NCBI GenBank assembly: GCA_943846715.1
Contig: OX044356.1
Span: 1,607,878 to 1,671,877, forward strand
Reading direction: 5' to 3'
DNA from: TMED14 sp002378565
GTDB taxonomy: Bacteria > Bacteroidota > Bacteroidia > Flavobacteriales > Schleiferiaceae
Length of the DNA: 64,000 nt
Every line of letters begins with the position of its first letter. The stretch's first letter is position 1. Shown piece by piece: positions 1 through 8,492 of the stretch. The translations under genes were made by a program, and so were the position numbers. The notes beneath the pieces are model-generated. The model was not told the DNA's origin. It worked only from the letters and a program-made list of their open reading frames with translations, and ran no database searches.

Positions 1-1
1 T

Positions 2-169
2 CGCGGCGTGAACTACCCCAAAGGGCTTTTACAGTGGGCTAACGAGACCGGCCTTGACATCATCGTAAGCCGACTGAATGCTTTGCGAGAACGCACAGGC
101 GACACCCGCTACCGACCTTGTCCTTTGCTTGTCGATATGGCAAGCAACAATCAACTATTTGAATGCTGA
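2..169 (+). CDS. 3-hydroxyacyl-CoA dehydrogenase, C-terminal fragment
   Basis: Only the last 55 codons are present; the gene enters from the left edge in frame 2 and stops with TGA at 167-169. The fragment contains GVNYPKGLLQWANE, the signature of the C-terminal helical domain of NAD-dependent 3-hydroxyacyl-CoA dehydrogenases (PaaH/FadB type), followed by a short tail ending LLVDMASNNQLFEC. The enzyme family oxidises L-3-hydroxyacyl-CoA to 3-oxoacyl-CoA in the cytoplasm. Because paaI, paaJ and paaY follow on the same strand with tiny gaps, a PaaH role (3-hydroxyadipyl-CoA dehydrogenase of phenylacetate breakdown) is the best inference. The catalytic N-terminal Rossmann domain lies outside the window. 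Confidence 0.85.
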   Translation, partial: RGVNYPKGLLQWANETGLDIIVSRLNALRERTGDTRYRPCPLLVDMASNNQLFEC

Positions 170-175
170 CTCAAT

Positions 176-688
176 ATGTCTGACAATATCCTAACTATCC
201 AAGAAGCCGTTCAACAAGTCCGTTCCTGGAGCCAGGAACGCTTTGCAGCAGAGCTCAGCGACTTCATGGATGAGCAGCCGGCCCTCTTCGCTTTTTTACT
301 CAACTTATCTGAAGAGTTTGAGGACCAGGCGCATGATCTGCTGGTTCACTCAGCCTTGATTTTACGCGAAGGCTTCACGATTGCGGATATACCAGTGAAA
401 ACGATCACAGATGCCATCATTGAGGATGCCGCCAGGGACGTCACGGAAAGCATGGAGGCGGATGGAGCTGCAGATCTCATAGATGCGGAAAATATGGCTC
501 GCCGATCGCGAAGCCCCTTTGTGTTTCAGGAGGTTAGGCAGTATTTGCACGATCAACTGACCCTTGATGTCGAGGAGGGCGTGCTCAGCGAGTACAACCT
601 CTTGATTGTGGTGGATGTGATGATTGGCTGCTTTGAGGAGGCATTGGACCTGGGCGACAATGTGGATGCTGAGGTAAAAAACAAGTAA
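176..688 (+). CDS. Uncharacterised acidic protein in the phenylacetate operon
   Basis: I do not recognise this 170-residue protein. It begins 6 nt after the stop of the dehydrogenase fragment and ends 8 nt before paaI, so it is almost certainly co-transcribed with the catabolic genes. It is strongly acidic (stretches such as DAARDVTESMEADGAADLID near residues 84-103) and looks mostly helical, without a signal peptide, membrane segment, Cys pairs or an obvious nucleotide-binding motif. It is therefore probably a soluble cytoplasmic protein. It could be an accessory or assembly factor for a Paa enzyme, but nothing in the sequence proves that. Codon use matches its neighbours, which argues that it is a genuine gene. 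Confidence 0.8.
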   Translation: MSDNILTIQEAVQQVRSWSQERFAAELSDFMDEQPALFAFLLNLSEEFEDQAHDLLVHSALILREGFTIADIPVKTITDAIIEDAARDVTESMEADGAADLIDAENMARRSRSPFVFQEVRQYLHDQLTLDVEEGVLSEYNLLIVVDVMIGCFEEALDLGDNVDAEVKNK

Positions 689-696
689 CTTCCCGC

Positions 697-1101
697 ATGC
701 CTAATTCCAAACAGATTGTTGATACTATGATGGCAAATGATGCCTTCAGCCAATGGCTAGGCATTGAGGTGGTCGACGTCTCCCCGGGCTCTGCCACCCT
801 GCAGATGACCCTTAGGGACGATATGGCCAATGGGTTTGGTGTGGCGCATGGCGGCATCAGTTACTCCTTAGCAGATTCCGCCCTGGCCTTTGCTAGCAAT
901 GGGCACGGCCAGCATGCCATATCCATTGAGACCGGCATCTCACACGCCAAACCCATTCACGTTGGCGACCTACTCATCGCCACTGCCACTGAGCGCCAAC
1001 GAGGCAAGACGCTGGCTCGTTACGATGTGACGGTGACCGTCCAAGACAAGCCCGTTGCCCTGTTCAAGGGCACAGTTTTTATTCAATCAACCCAATGGTG
1101 A
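697..1101 (+). CDS. paaI: Hotdog-fold phenylacetate-pathway thioesterase PaaI
   Basis: This 134-residue single hotdog domain matches the normal PaaI length. The central motif GVAHGGISYSLADSALAFAS (about residues 48-67) carries the HGG turn and the helix Asp (D60) expected of the PaaI/4HBT-II catalytic site. The family hydrolyses hydroxyphenylacetyl-CoA and other stalled CoA intermediates, freeing CoA when ring degradation jams. It sits between the unknown acidic protein (8-nt gap) and paaJ (7-nt gap), consistent with one operon. The ATG at 697 is the first start after the preceding stop and needs no extension. Function is inferred from family and neighbourhood. Confidence 0.88.
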   Translation: MPNSKQIVDTMMANDAFSQWLGIEVVDVSPGSATLQMTLRDDMANGFGVAHGGISYSLADSALAFASNGHGQHAISIETGISHAKPIHVGDLLIATATERQRGKTLARYDVTVTVQDKPVALFKGTVFIQSTQW

Positions 1102-1108
1102 TTTCCCT

Positions 1109-2317
1109 ATGAACGCATACCTCATTGATGGCATCCGAACCCCTGTGGGGTCTTTTGGCGGTGCCCTTGCCTCTGTCCGAGCTGACGACCTGGCTGCTCA
1201 CGTGATCCAATCTTTGATGGAGCGACATCCTGACCTTGACCCCAAGGCCATTGATGATGTCATTATGGGCTGCGCCAACCAGGCGGGAGAAGACAACCGA
1301 AATATCGCTCGTATGGCAAGCCTATTGGCAGGCCTTCCCTCATCAGTACCTGGCGAGACCGTCAACAGGCTTTGTGCCTCCGGCCTCAGCGCCCTGGTGC
1401 ATGCCGCTCGCGCCGTAGCCTCTCGCGATGGCGACCTCTTCATTGCTGGCGGCGTGGAAAGCATGACCCGAGGCCCCTATGTGATGAGCAAGCCTGGCCG
1501 GGCCTATGGCACAGACAGCAAGATGTACGATTCCAGCTTTGGCTGGCGCTTTATCAACCCAAAAATGCAAGACAGCTATGGCACGGACGCTATGGGGGAG
1601 ACAGCAGAAAACCTGGTTGAGGCCTACAATATCTCCCGTGAGGATCAAGATGCCTTTGCCGTTTGGAGTCAGGAAAAAACCGCGCAGGCGCAGGCCAGCG
1701 GTTACTTTGAGGGAGAGATTGTGCCCGTGAGTATTCCCCAACGAAAAAAGGATTCCGTTGTGGTTTCCGTGGATGAATTCCCGAAGCCTAACAGCAGCTT
1801 GACCGCCCTGGCAGGCCTGCGGCCAGCCTTCCGCAAGGACGGCAGCGTGACGGCAGGCAACTCAAGCGGCCTCAATGATGGCGCTGCAGCCTGTCTGGTT
1901 GCCTCTGAGGCGGCTGTTCAGGCCCATAGATTAACCCCTTTGGCACGAATTGTTGCTTCTGCTGTTGTTGGCGTGGAGCCCCGCACCATGGGTATTGGCC
2001 CTGTTTTAGCCACCCAAAAAGTTTTAGCTAAAGCAGGCCTCTCGCTGGATGATATGGATATCATTGAACTCAACGAGGCCTTTGCTGCTCAGGCGCTCGC
2101 TTGCTCCCGGGCCCTTGGCTTGGAGGACCGCGACCCCCGCATCAACCCCAACGGCGGCTCGATCGCTATTGGCCACCCCTTAGGTATGTCTGGCGCGCGA
2201 TTGGCCCTGACGGCAGCAAGGCAGCTGAAAGCCCGCAAGGGCAAGTACGCGCTGGTGACCATGTGCGTTGGCGTAGGCCAAGGCTATGCGGTGATTCTAG
2301 CAAACCCCGAAATCTGA
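1109..2317 (+). CDS. paaJ: 3-oxoadipyl-CoA/3-oxo-5,6-dehydrosuberyl-CoA thiolase
   Basis: A 402-residue thiolase II family enzyme, the usual PaaJ/PcaF length. The nucleophile Cys89 lies in NRLCASGLSAL, the NEAFAAQALACSR motif is present, and the C-terminal pair His356 (GHPLGMSGAR) and Cys386 (CVGVGQG) completes the active site. It cleaves 3-oxoadipyl-CoA to acetyl-CoA and succinyl-CoA and also acts on the C8 ring-cleavage product. The frame is open upstream to 1055 inside paaI, but the ATG at 1109, 7 nt after the paaI stop, starts exactly at the conserved MNAYLIDGIRTPVG N-terminus and is preferred. Its stop overlaps the paaY start (TGATG), indicating translational coupling. Confidence 0.92.
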   Translation: MNAYLIDGIRTPVGSFGGALASVRADDLAAHVIQSLMERHPDLDPKAIDDVIMGCANQAGEDNRNIARMASLLAGLPSSVPGETVNRLCASGLSALVHAARAVASRDGDLFIAGGVESMTRGPYVMSKPGRAYGTDSKMYDSSFGWRFINPKMQDSYGTDAMGETAENLVEAYNISREDQDAFAVWSQEKTAQAQASGYFEGEIVPVSIPQRKKDSVVVSVDEFPKPNSSLTALAGLRPAFRKDGSVTAGNSSGLNDGAAACLVASEAAVQAHRLTPLARIVASAVVGVEPRTMGIGPVLATQKVLAKAGLSLDDMDIIELNEAFAAQALACSRALGLEDRDPRINPNGGSIAIGHPLGMSGARLALTAARQLKARKGKYALVTMCVGVGQGYAVILANPEI

Positions 2318-2898
2318 TGTTTTACGCATTCAAAGGCATGGTTCCCGTGGTCGATCCTTCGGCCTTTGTACACCCCCAGGCCAATGTCACCGGCGATGTG
2401 TGGGTTGGCAAGGATGTCTACATTGGTCCCGGCGCAGTGCTCCGTGGAGACTGGGGGCGCATCACCATCAAAGAGGGCGCTAATGTGCAGGAAAATTGCA
2501 TCATCCATTCTTTCCCTGGAAAAGACGTGATTTTGGAGAAATCCGCCCATGTTGGCCACGGCGCAATCATCCACGGAGCCTTTTTGGGTGAAAACTGCCT
2601 CATTGGAATGAATGCTGTGCTCATGGATGATGTCCAAATCGGGAAAAATTGCCTCGTTGGCGCCCTGGCTTTTGTCAAGGCGCGGACCATTGTGCCTGAC
2701 GGGGCGGTGATGGTTGGAAACCCTGCAAAAATGGTTAAGCAAATGTCTGAAATAGACATCGCATGGAAAACGGAAGGAACCCAATGGTACCAAAGACTCC
2801 CTAAGGAGTGTCATGACACATTGACACCTTGCCAGCCCCTGCAGAAAGGGGACCTCAATCGCCCGAGAGGTTCCGGCGGACTTGAGCCTAAATCTTGA
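2317..2898 (+). CDS. paaY: Left-handed beta-helix thioesterase/carbonic anhydrase-like protein PaaY
   Basis: The 193-residue product has the hexapeptide-repeat left-handed beta helix of the gamma-carbonic anhydrase superfamily and the usual PaaY length. His64, His81 and His86 (in CIIHS and HVGHGAIIHG) have the spacing of the three zinc ligands. PaaY works with PaaI to clear dead-end CoA esters such as the 2-hydroxycyclohepta-1,4,6-triene-1-formyl-CoA adduct. Its ATG overlaps the paaJ stop by one base, so translation is probably coupled. The frame continues upstream into paaJ, but those residues are out-of-frame paaJ sequence. The C-terminal 30 residues are low in conservation and Gly/Arg/Pro-rich. 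Confidence 0.9.
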   Translation: MFYAFKGMVPVVDPSAFVHPQANVTGDVWVGKDVYIGPGAVLRGDWGRITIKEGANVQENCIIHSFPGKDVILEKSAHVGHGAIIHGAFLGENCLIGMNAVLMDDVQIGKNCLVGALAFVKARTIVPDGAVMVGNPAKMVKQMSEIDIAWKTEGTQWYQRLPKECHDTLTPCQPLQKGDLNRPRGSGGLEPKS

Positions 2899-2980
2899 TT
2901 TTTCGATAATAAATTGACCCTTACGGGTTGGTTCTATTGAAGTTTTAAGGTTATTAACCGTCTATTGTTGAAAAAATGCC

Positions 2981-2988
2981 TAAGTTTA
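2981..2988 (+). promoter_or_regulatory. Possible -7 element for the secreted repeat protein
   Basis: TAAGTTTA matches the Bacteroidota TAnnTTTG -7 consensus except in the last base and lies 34 nt before the ATG at 3023. TTG triplets lie upstream at 2965 and 2968 but are closer than the usual spacing. The 124-nt gap (2899-3022) is much more AT-rich than the genes on either side and also carries a small ACCC/GGGT stem just after paaY. This is a weak call based only on pattern. Confidence 0.3.
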
Positions 2989-3022
2989 ACGCCTAACAAA
3001 AAATCACTCAAACTCAGTTCGT

Positions 3023-6000
3023 ATGAAAAACCGTACTCTACGCTGGTTGTCAACAGCCCTTATGTTAGTGGCGCTGCCAGCCTTCGGCCAACTCTCCGGA
3101 ACCTATACCATTGACGCCTCAGGCTCAGGTACTTCCAACTACACCACCTTCGCTGCTGCGACAACTGCCCTGTCTACTTCGGGCGTCAGTGGTCCTGTTA
3201 TCTTTAACGTTGCATCGGGCACCTACACCGAGCAGGTGACGATTCCAGCATACACAGGAACATCAACCACGAATACGGTAACATTCCAGGCTAACCCGTC
3301 AAATACGACTGCAGCCACTGTGACCTATTCTCCTGCATCTTCATCAACCAACTGGACGATTCGTTTGGACGGCACAAGCAATGTGACGATCAAAGGCCTA
3401 GTTATCACCACAGGTGGAACCACATACGGTCGCTTGATTGATCAGTATGGCGCTAACACGAACATTTCCTTGATTGACAACACCTTGACTGGTGCTGCAG
3501 GAACAAGCACCAGCTCCTACTTCGCGGGCATGTACTACACATATAGTAGCACCACAGAAGCAAAGGGCAACTGGACCATCACAGGCAACACGTTTTCTAA
3601 CGTGTCCTATGCTGCTTATGTCTACGGAAAGTCATACACGACATCGATGGACACCATAGTTTTTGACAACAACACCATTAGCATGACCTACCAAGGCATG
3701 TACCTAAGGTATGCGAAGTACCAGCATGTTCACGGTAACACCGTGACCTATACATTAACTGGAACTGGTGGTTACAACTACCTCTACTACCCAGCTGTTG
3801 GCGTTGATGTGCAAAACAACACCATCGTCAATTGCCGCTACGGTTTTTACATATACAGCAACCCGCCTTCTGGTGGAACACCTGCTAGCTATGTGCTTGA
3901 AAACAATGATATCGAAGCAACCTACTACGGTATTTACCAAGGTGGTTCTGGATCAAGCTCTTACACTCAAGCAGGCAAAGTATCTATTAAGAAGAACAAT
4001 ATCGTCATGGGCGGTACGTCAACCAACTACGGTATCTATCTAAATTATGTGAACGGATCCTCTACCGACCGCTCTGTGATTGAGAATAACATGGTTGCGA
4101 TGAACTCGTCTTCAACCACCTCAGCTGCTCGTGGAATTTACATCTACCACTGTAACAACTTTGACATCTTGCACAACTCTGTGTCTGTCGCTAATGGATC
4201 AGCCACAACTGGACGTGCGCTGTATTTAAACAAGTCAACTATCACATCTTACTTCACTGCTGCTGGCAACGTGGTTAAGAACAACATCTTCACCAACACA
4301 GGTGGAGGTTATGCAGCAGAAGCATCTAGCTCTGCGGTTGCGGGAACGTACTTCACAGCAGATTACAATGTCTACAACGCAACAGGCACTAGCCCGTTCA
4401 AGTACAACAACTCAACTGTAGCAACACTTGCTGCATGGCAGACTGCCACATCGCAGGATGCGAACTCTGCATTTGGTGATCCATTGTACAACTCAGCAAC
4501 GGACTTGCATGCACAAGGCGCGCTGGCTAACAACGCTGGCACCTCTGTTGGTACATTGACTGACATTGACGGTGATAGCCGTTCAACATCTACCCCTGAC
4601 GTAGGCGCTGATGAGTACAGCCCATTGACTTGCTTTGGCATTTCTGCCTTGACTGCAGCCAATGTTACATCTGTTGGTTTTGATGCCACTTGGACTTCAA
4701 ACAACAGCAGCACCATTGGTGTGCAGGTTCGTCACCGCTTGAGCTCCGGCCCTGGCGCATGGACTATCACAGCTGGTACAGGCACGTCTGTTTCTATTTC
4801 TGGCCTTTCTCCAGCAACATCCTATGATTATTCGGCGCGTGAGATTTGCGCCGTTGGCGATACTTGTGTTTGGAGCGCTAATGAAATAGTTATTCCTGCT
4901 CTTTGTGCAGCAACTAGCCAATGTCAATACATGGTTTACATGACTGACTCTTATGGTGACGGATGGAACGGCAATAAGTTGGTGTTCTCACAAGGGGGCA
5001 ACCCTGTAGGCACACTGGGCGCTGGCTTCACAACGGGCGCTGCATACACTGACTCGGTTATGCTGTGTGACTTGACTTCTGCCGCTGTTACTTTGGATCT
5101 TGGTTCATGGTCTGGTGAAATAGGTTTTGATGTTGTCGGCCCTTATGGTGACACGTTGCTTTCTCACACTGCTGGCTCCAGCTTGACTAGTGGATATAGC
5201 TTTGGCTCATTCTTGGCTTACTGTAGCTCTTGTGCTATCGTCACAAGCCTGCCTTACACTGAGAACTTTGACGACACCACATCTTGGGTTGTTAATGGCT
5301 ACAACGGCGTCTTTGACGCTTGCTGGACGCCGACTCCAAGTACAGGCTTTGTTTACCGCTGGGTTAGCTCTACAGGAGGCACACCGTCTTCAGGTACTGG
5401 TCCATTGTCAGGCTCTGGCGGAGCAGGTCAATACATCTACACAGAGTCCTCGTATGGAACTACTGGAGCTATTGCAACGGTAAACATGCCTAACATGCAG
5501 CTCACTGACTCTCTGTTGGTTTTCTCTTTTGACTACCACATGACTGGCGCTACAATGGGCAACCTGTATGCTGAGTATGATGCCGGAAGCGGCTGGGTCA
5601 CCTTTGACTCTATTATTGGCCAACAACAGACCTCACAGTCTGCCGCTTGGATCACACACAACAGCCTACTAACTAATCCAACTGGCTTGTTTACTATCCG
5701 CCTCCGTGCAGAAAGAGGAGCGAGCTTTACCGGTGACATAGCCTTTGATAATGCCTCTGTAGATGTGCTTGCTTGCATGGATCCCTCCGGATTGTCTGCT
5801 AGCAATGTCTCTAACACTTCATTTGATGTGGCATGGTCGAGTATCAATAGCTCACCACTGAGTTATGAAGTGCGCTACCGTTCAACAGGTGCCACCACCT
5901 ACATGAGCAATGGTGCATCTGCATCGATTGCAGGTTTGACAGCAGGAACATCTTACGATGTGTCTGTTCGTGAGATCTGTGCTGTTGGTGACACCTCTGG

Positions 6001-8404
6001 CTGGTCAGCTGACTTGACTGTTTCAACTTTACTTTGTGCTGCTACCGACCAATGTCAATACATGGTTTACATGACTGACTCTTATGGTGACGGATGGAAT
6101 GGCAACCAATTGGTGTTCACGCAATCTGGTGTTGCTGTTGGCACATTAGGTGCTGGCTTCACTACTGGCAGTGCAGCCACTGACTCTATCAGCCTGTGTG
6201 ACTTGGCGTCTGCCACTGTTACTTTGAACCTTGGTTCATGGTCTGGTGAAATTGGTTTTGATGTTGTCGGGCCTTACGGTGACACCGTGCTGACTCACAC
6301 GTCAGGTACCACATTGACTACTGGATACAGCTTCGGCTCATTCTTGGCTTACTGTAGCTCTTGCCCGCTTGTTACAAGCGTACCGTGGTTTGACAGCCTT
6401 GACAGCACATCAGTCTTGAATGACTGCTGGAACTTCAGCTCTGACGCAAATGGTCCATATTGGGCCACGTCAACTGCTGGCACAGGTTCTTCAGGAACAG
6501 GCCCGTTGGCACCTTCTGGCGGAACAGGTCAATACATCTTCCTTGAGACTTCTGGAGCCGCATCTGGCTACTATATGTCTGGCTACGCAAACTTGCCACT
6601 TATGAATGTCAGTGACACATCACTTGTCCTGTCCTTTGATTACCACATGTACGGTGCAACTATGGGTACCCTGTTTGTTGAGCAGTACGATGGTAGCACA
6701 TGGAATATCGTTGACTCAATCTCGGGTCAGCAGCATGGTATACAATCTGCAGCTTGGTCAACCAACAATAGCTTGATCTCCCATGGTGGCGGTATCCTTG
6801 AGTTGCGTCTTCGCGGCAAGAAGTTAAATGGATATACATCTGATATGGCTGTTGACAATGTGTCTCTTGACGTGTTGAGCTGTATGGATCCAAACGGCCT
6901 GTCTGCAAGCAACATCACCACATCTTCATTTGATGTGGCGTGGAGCAGTATCAATGCTTCACCATTGAGCTATGAGGTTCGTTACCGCGCAAGTGGTGGT
7001 TCAGCCTACACAAGCAACGGCGCTTCTGCATCCGTATCTGGTTTGACGGCCGCATCTTCATATGATGTGTCTGTTCGTGAGATCTGTGCTGTGGGCGACA
7101 CGTCTGGCTGGTCAGCTGACTTGGTTGTTTCAACAACCGTCTGCGATCCAACAGATCAGTGTGGTTACATTGTTTACATGACTGACTCTTATGGTGATGG
7201 CTGGAATGGCAACTCACTGAATTTCGTTCAGTCGGGTACCGTTGTCGGCACAACAGGTGTCAACTTTGCTACAGGCTCTGCCTTGACTGATACGGTCATG
7301 CTATGTAGCCAAGATTCTGCCTCTGTCCTCTTGAACCTTGGTTCATGGTCTTCAGAGATAGGCCTTGATGTAACCAACCTGAATGGCGACACCTTGGTAT
7401 CCCATACAGCTGGTACCACATTGACTAATGCTTACAACTTTGGCACATTCTACGCTGACTGCCGCACACCTGCGACATACACAGTCTCCGTGAACATGGC
7501 GAAGGAAAGCATCCACCCATCTGGCGTTCGTATTGCGGGCAACTTCCAGGGATGGAATCCTGCTACAACAGCGATGGCTGATCCTGACGGTGATGGCATC
7601 TATGAGTACACGATCAACACCTTCCTGGGTGAGCATCTTGAGTACAAGTTCATCAACGGCGCCGCATGGGGTTCTGATGAAAGTGTGCCTAACGATTGCC
7701 GCTACAACGGTTCTTGGAACCGTGGTGACAGTGTTGCTAACCTTGCTGATACGGCAGCGGTTGTATGCTTCGCAGCATGTACCGATTGTCAGATCAATGT
7801 CACCTTCTCGGTGAATATGGCTTGGGAAGTTGCAAATGGCATCGTAAGCGGAGACTCAGTCCACGTTGCTGGTTCATTCCAGGGATGGGATCCAGCAGTA
7901 ACTGTAATGCTTGACACCAATGCAAACGGTATCTATGAAGTGACGGCTACTATGCCTATCAACTCCAAGATCTATTACAAGTACATCAACGGCAAGACAT
8001 GGAATGATGCTGAAGCATCAGGTGACCTGTCTGCCTGTGGTGAAGACGACGGATTCGGTGGCAACAACCGCGTAGACAGCCTAGGTGTCACTGACACCGT
8101 GCTTGGCGTGGTTTGCTTCACCAAGTGTTACGACTGTTCAGTTGGCCTTCCTGAGCCAATGGCAGGTATCACACTTTACCCGAACCCAACTGTTGGCGAG
8201 TTCACACTCGAGCGCAGTGAGTTGGCTGGTGACGTTGAAGTAACGGTTGTTGACATGCAAGGTCAATTGCTCCGCGCCACCGAGTGGGCTGCTGGTGAAG
8301 CTGAACTTGACATGGACCTAAGCGATATGGCTTCTGGTGTATACATGATTCGTTTGAATGCTGACGAAGGTGCCCGCACCATGCGTGTTGCCATCCAGCG
8401 ATAA
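3023..8404 (+). CDS. Giant T9SS-secreted protein: beta-helix, repeated FN3 modules, sorting domain
   Basis: This 1793-residue protein begins with a signal peptide (1-22, ending PAFGQ). Residues about 25-530 form a Thr/Ser/Tyr/Asn-rich right-handed parallel beta-helix (pectate-lyase-like NNTI/ENN rungs). A module of fibronectin-III, a Cys-flanked YGDGWNG domain (Trp/Asp motif at residues 644, 1021, 1390) and a jelly-roll MAM-like domain is repeated: two full copies and a third truncated one (starts at residues 537, 918, 1287). Two E-set carbohydrate-binding-like domains follow (about 1485-1589 and 1591-1700, each with AGxFQGWxP). The end (1716-1793, starting ITLYPNPTVGEF) is a type A T9SS sorting domain. 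It is probably exported by T9SS and attached to the cell surface as an adhesin or glycan-binding protein. No catalytic residues are evident. It is followed by a strong terminator. Confidence 0.88.
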   Translation: MKNRTLRWLSTALMLVALPAFGQLSGTYTIDASGSGTSNYTTFAAATTALSTSGVSGPVIFNVASGTYTEQVTIPAYTGTSTTNTVTFQANPSNTTAATVTYSPASSSTNWTIRLDGTSNVTIKGLVITTGGTTYGRLIDQYGANTNISLIDNTLTGAAGTSTSSYFAGMYYTYSSTTEAKGNWTITGNTFSNVSYAAYVYGKSYTTSMDTIVFDNNTISMTYQGMYLRYAKYQHVHGNTVTYTLTGTGGYNYLYYPAVGVDVQNNTIVNCRYGFYIYSNPPSGGTPASYVLENNDIEATYYGIYQGGSGSSSYTQAGKVSIKKNNIVMGGTSTNYGIYLNYVNGSSTDRSVIENNMVAMNSSSTTSAARGIYIYHCNNFDILHNSVSVANGSATTGRALYLNKSTITSYFTAAGNVVKNNIFTNTGGGYAAEASSSAVAGTYFTADYNVYNATGTSPFKYNNSTVATLAAWQTATSQDANSAFGDPLYNSATDLHAQGALANNAGTSVGTLTDIDGDSRSTSTPDVGADEYSPLTCFGISALTAANVTSVGFDATWTSNNSSTIGVQVRHRLSSGPGAWTITAGTGTSVSISGLSPATSYDYSAREICAVGDTCVWSANEIVIPALCAATSQCQYMVYMTDSYGDGWNGNKLVFSQGGNPVGTLGAGFTTGAAYTDSVMLCDLTSAAVTLDLGSWSGEIGFDVVGPYGDTLLSHTAGSSLTSGYSFGSFLAYCSSCAIVTSLPYTENFDDTTSWVVNGYNGVFDACWTPTPSTGFVYRWVSSTGGTPSSGTGPLSGSGGAGQYIYTESSYGTTGAIATVNMPNMQLTDSLLVFSFDYHMTGATMGNLYAEYDAGSGWVTFDSIIGQQQTSQSAAWITHNSLLTNPTGLFTIRLRAERGASFTGDIAFDNASVDVLACMDPSGLSASNVSNTSFDVAWSSINSSPLSYEVRYRSTGATTYMSNGASASIAGLTAGTSYDVSVREICAVGDTSGWSADLTVSTLLCAATDQCQYMVYMTDSYGDGWNGNQLVFTQSGVAVGTLGAGFTTGSAATDSISLCDLASATVTLNLGSWSGEIGFDVVGPYGDTVLTHTSGTTLTTGYSFGSFLAYCSSCPLVTSVPWFDSLDSTSVLNDCWNFSSDANGPYWATSTAGTGSSGTGPLAPSGGTGQYIFLETSGAASGYYMSGYANLPLMNVSDTSLVLSFDYHMYGATMGTLFVEQYDGSTWNIVDSISGQQHGIQSAAWSTNNSLISHGGGILELRLRGKKLNGYTSDMAVDNVSLDVLSCMDPNGLSASNITTSSFDVAWSSINASPLSYEVRYRASGGSAYTSNGASASVSGLTAASSYDVSVREICAVGDTSGWSADLVVSTTVCDPTDQCGYIVYMTDSYGDGWNGNSLNFVQSGTVVGTTGVNFATGSALTDTVMLCSQDSASVLLNLGSWSSEIGLDVTNLNGDTLVSHTAGTTLTNAYNFGTFYADCRTPATYTVSVNMAKESIHPSGVRIAGNFQGWNPATTAMADPDGDGIYEYTINTFLGEHLEYKFINGAAWGSDESVPNDCRYNGSWNRGDSVANLADTAAVVCFAACTDCQINVTFSVNMAWEVANGIVSGDSVHVAGSFQGWDPAVTVMLDTNANGIYEVTATMPINSKIYYKYINGKTWNDAEASGDLSACGEDDGFGGNNRVDSLGVTDTVLGVVCFTKCYDCSVGLPEPMAGITLYPNPTVGEFTLERSELAGDVEVTVVDMQGQLLRATEWAAGEAELDMDLSDMASGVYMIRLNADEGARTMRVAIQR
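4631..5773 (+). repeat. Internal protein-coding repeat, module 1
   Basis: This is the first copy (381 codons) of the FN3, YGDGWNG and MAM-like module inside the secreted protein. A 51-nt stretch at 4918-4968 is identical to 6049-6099 in module 2, and the segment around 5099-5155 differs from 6231-6287 at only a few bases. Identity at DNA level, including silent sites, points to recent duplication or gene conversion. Confidence 0.8.
5774..6880 (+). repeat. Internal protein-coding repeat, module 2
   Basis: Second copy, 369 codons, beginning at the Cys-Met-Asp-Pro junction of residue 918. It is closest to module 1 in the YGDGWNG domain and to module 3 in the FN3 domain, so different parts have been homogenised with different partners. 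It retains the complete MAM-like domain. Confidence 0.8.
6881..7474 (+). repeat. Internal protein-coding repeat, module 3 (truncated)
   Basis: Third copy, beginning at residue 1287. It holds the FN3 and YGDGWNG domains but lacks the MAM-like jelly roll, which is replaced by the first of two E-set carbohydrate-binding-like domains starting near residue 1485. The YGDGWNG portion is more diverged from copies 1 and 2 than those are from each other. Confidence 0.75.
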
Positions 8405-8424
8405 GCGAAAGCTCTATTGAATTG

Positions 8425-8454
8425 AAGGCCGCTCCGAAAGGGGCGGCCTTTTTT
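8425..8454 (+). terminator. Rho-independent terminator of the secreted protein gene
   Basis: A 9-bp GC-rich stem (8427-8435 pairing with 8440-8448, one T-G wobble) with a GAAA tetraloop is followed directly by six T residues, with flanking A-T pairs extending the stem. It begins 21 nt after the stop codon. This is the clearest intrinsic terminator in the window. Confidence 0.9.
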
Positions 8455-8479
8455 GTGCCTACGTTTTCCCTATGGTAGG

Positions 8480-8487
8480 TATCTTTA
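8480..8487 (+). promoter_or_regulatory. Candidate -7 box with leaderless geometry
   Basis: TATCTTTA (7 of 8 to TAnnTTTG) ends 5 nt before the ATG at 8493. The same close spacing recurs before several other genes in this window, so the transcript may start at or next to the start codon. A TTTTG lies 24 nt upstream, within the terminator T tract. Confidence 0.45.
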
Positions 8488-8492
8488 TGGTT

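Noticed and set aside
4631..7474. Repeats considered as a CRISPR-like or transposon array
   Set aside because: The repeat unit is over 1.1 kb, protein-coding, in frame and encodes FN3 and YGDGWNG domains; it is a domain repeat.
8472..8492. Upstream ATG (8472) as start of the S9 peptidase
   Set aside because: It would add VGIFMV ahead of a compact lipoprotein signal and place the -7-like box inside the coding region.
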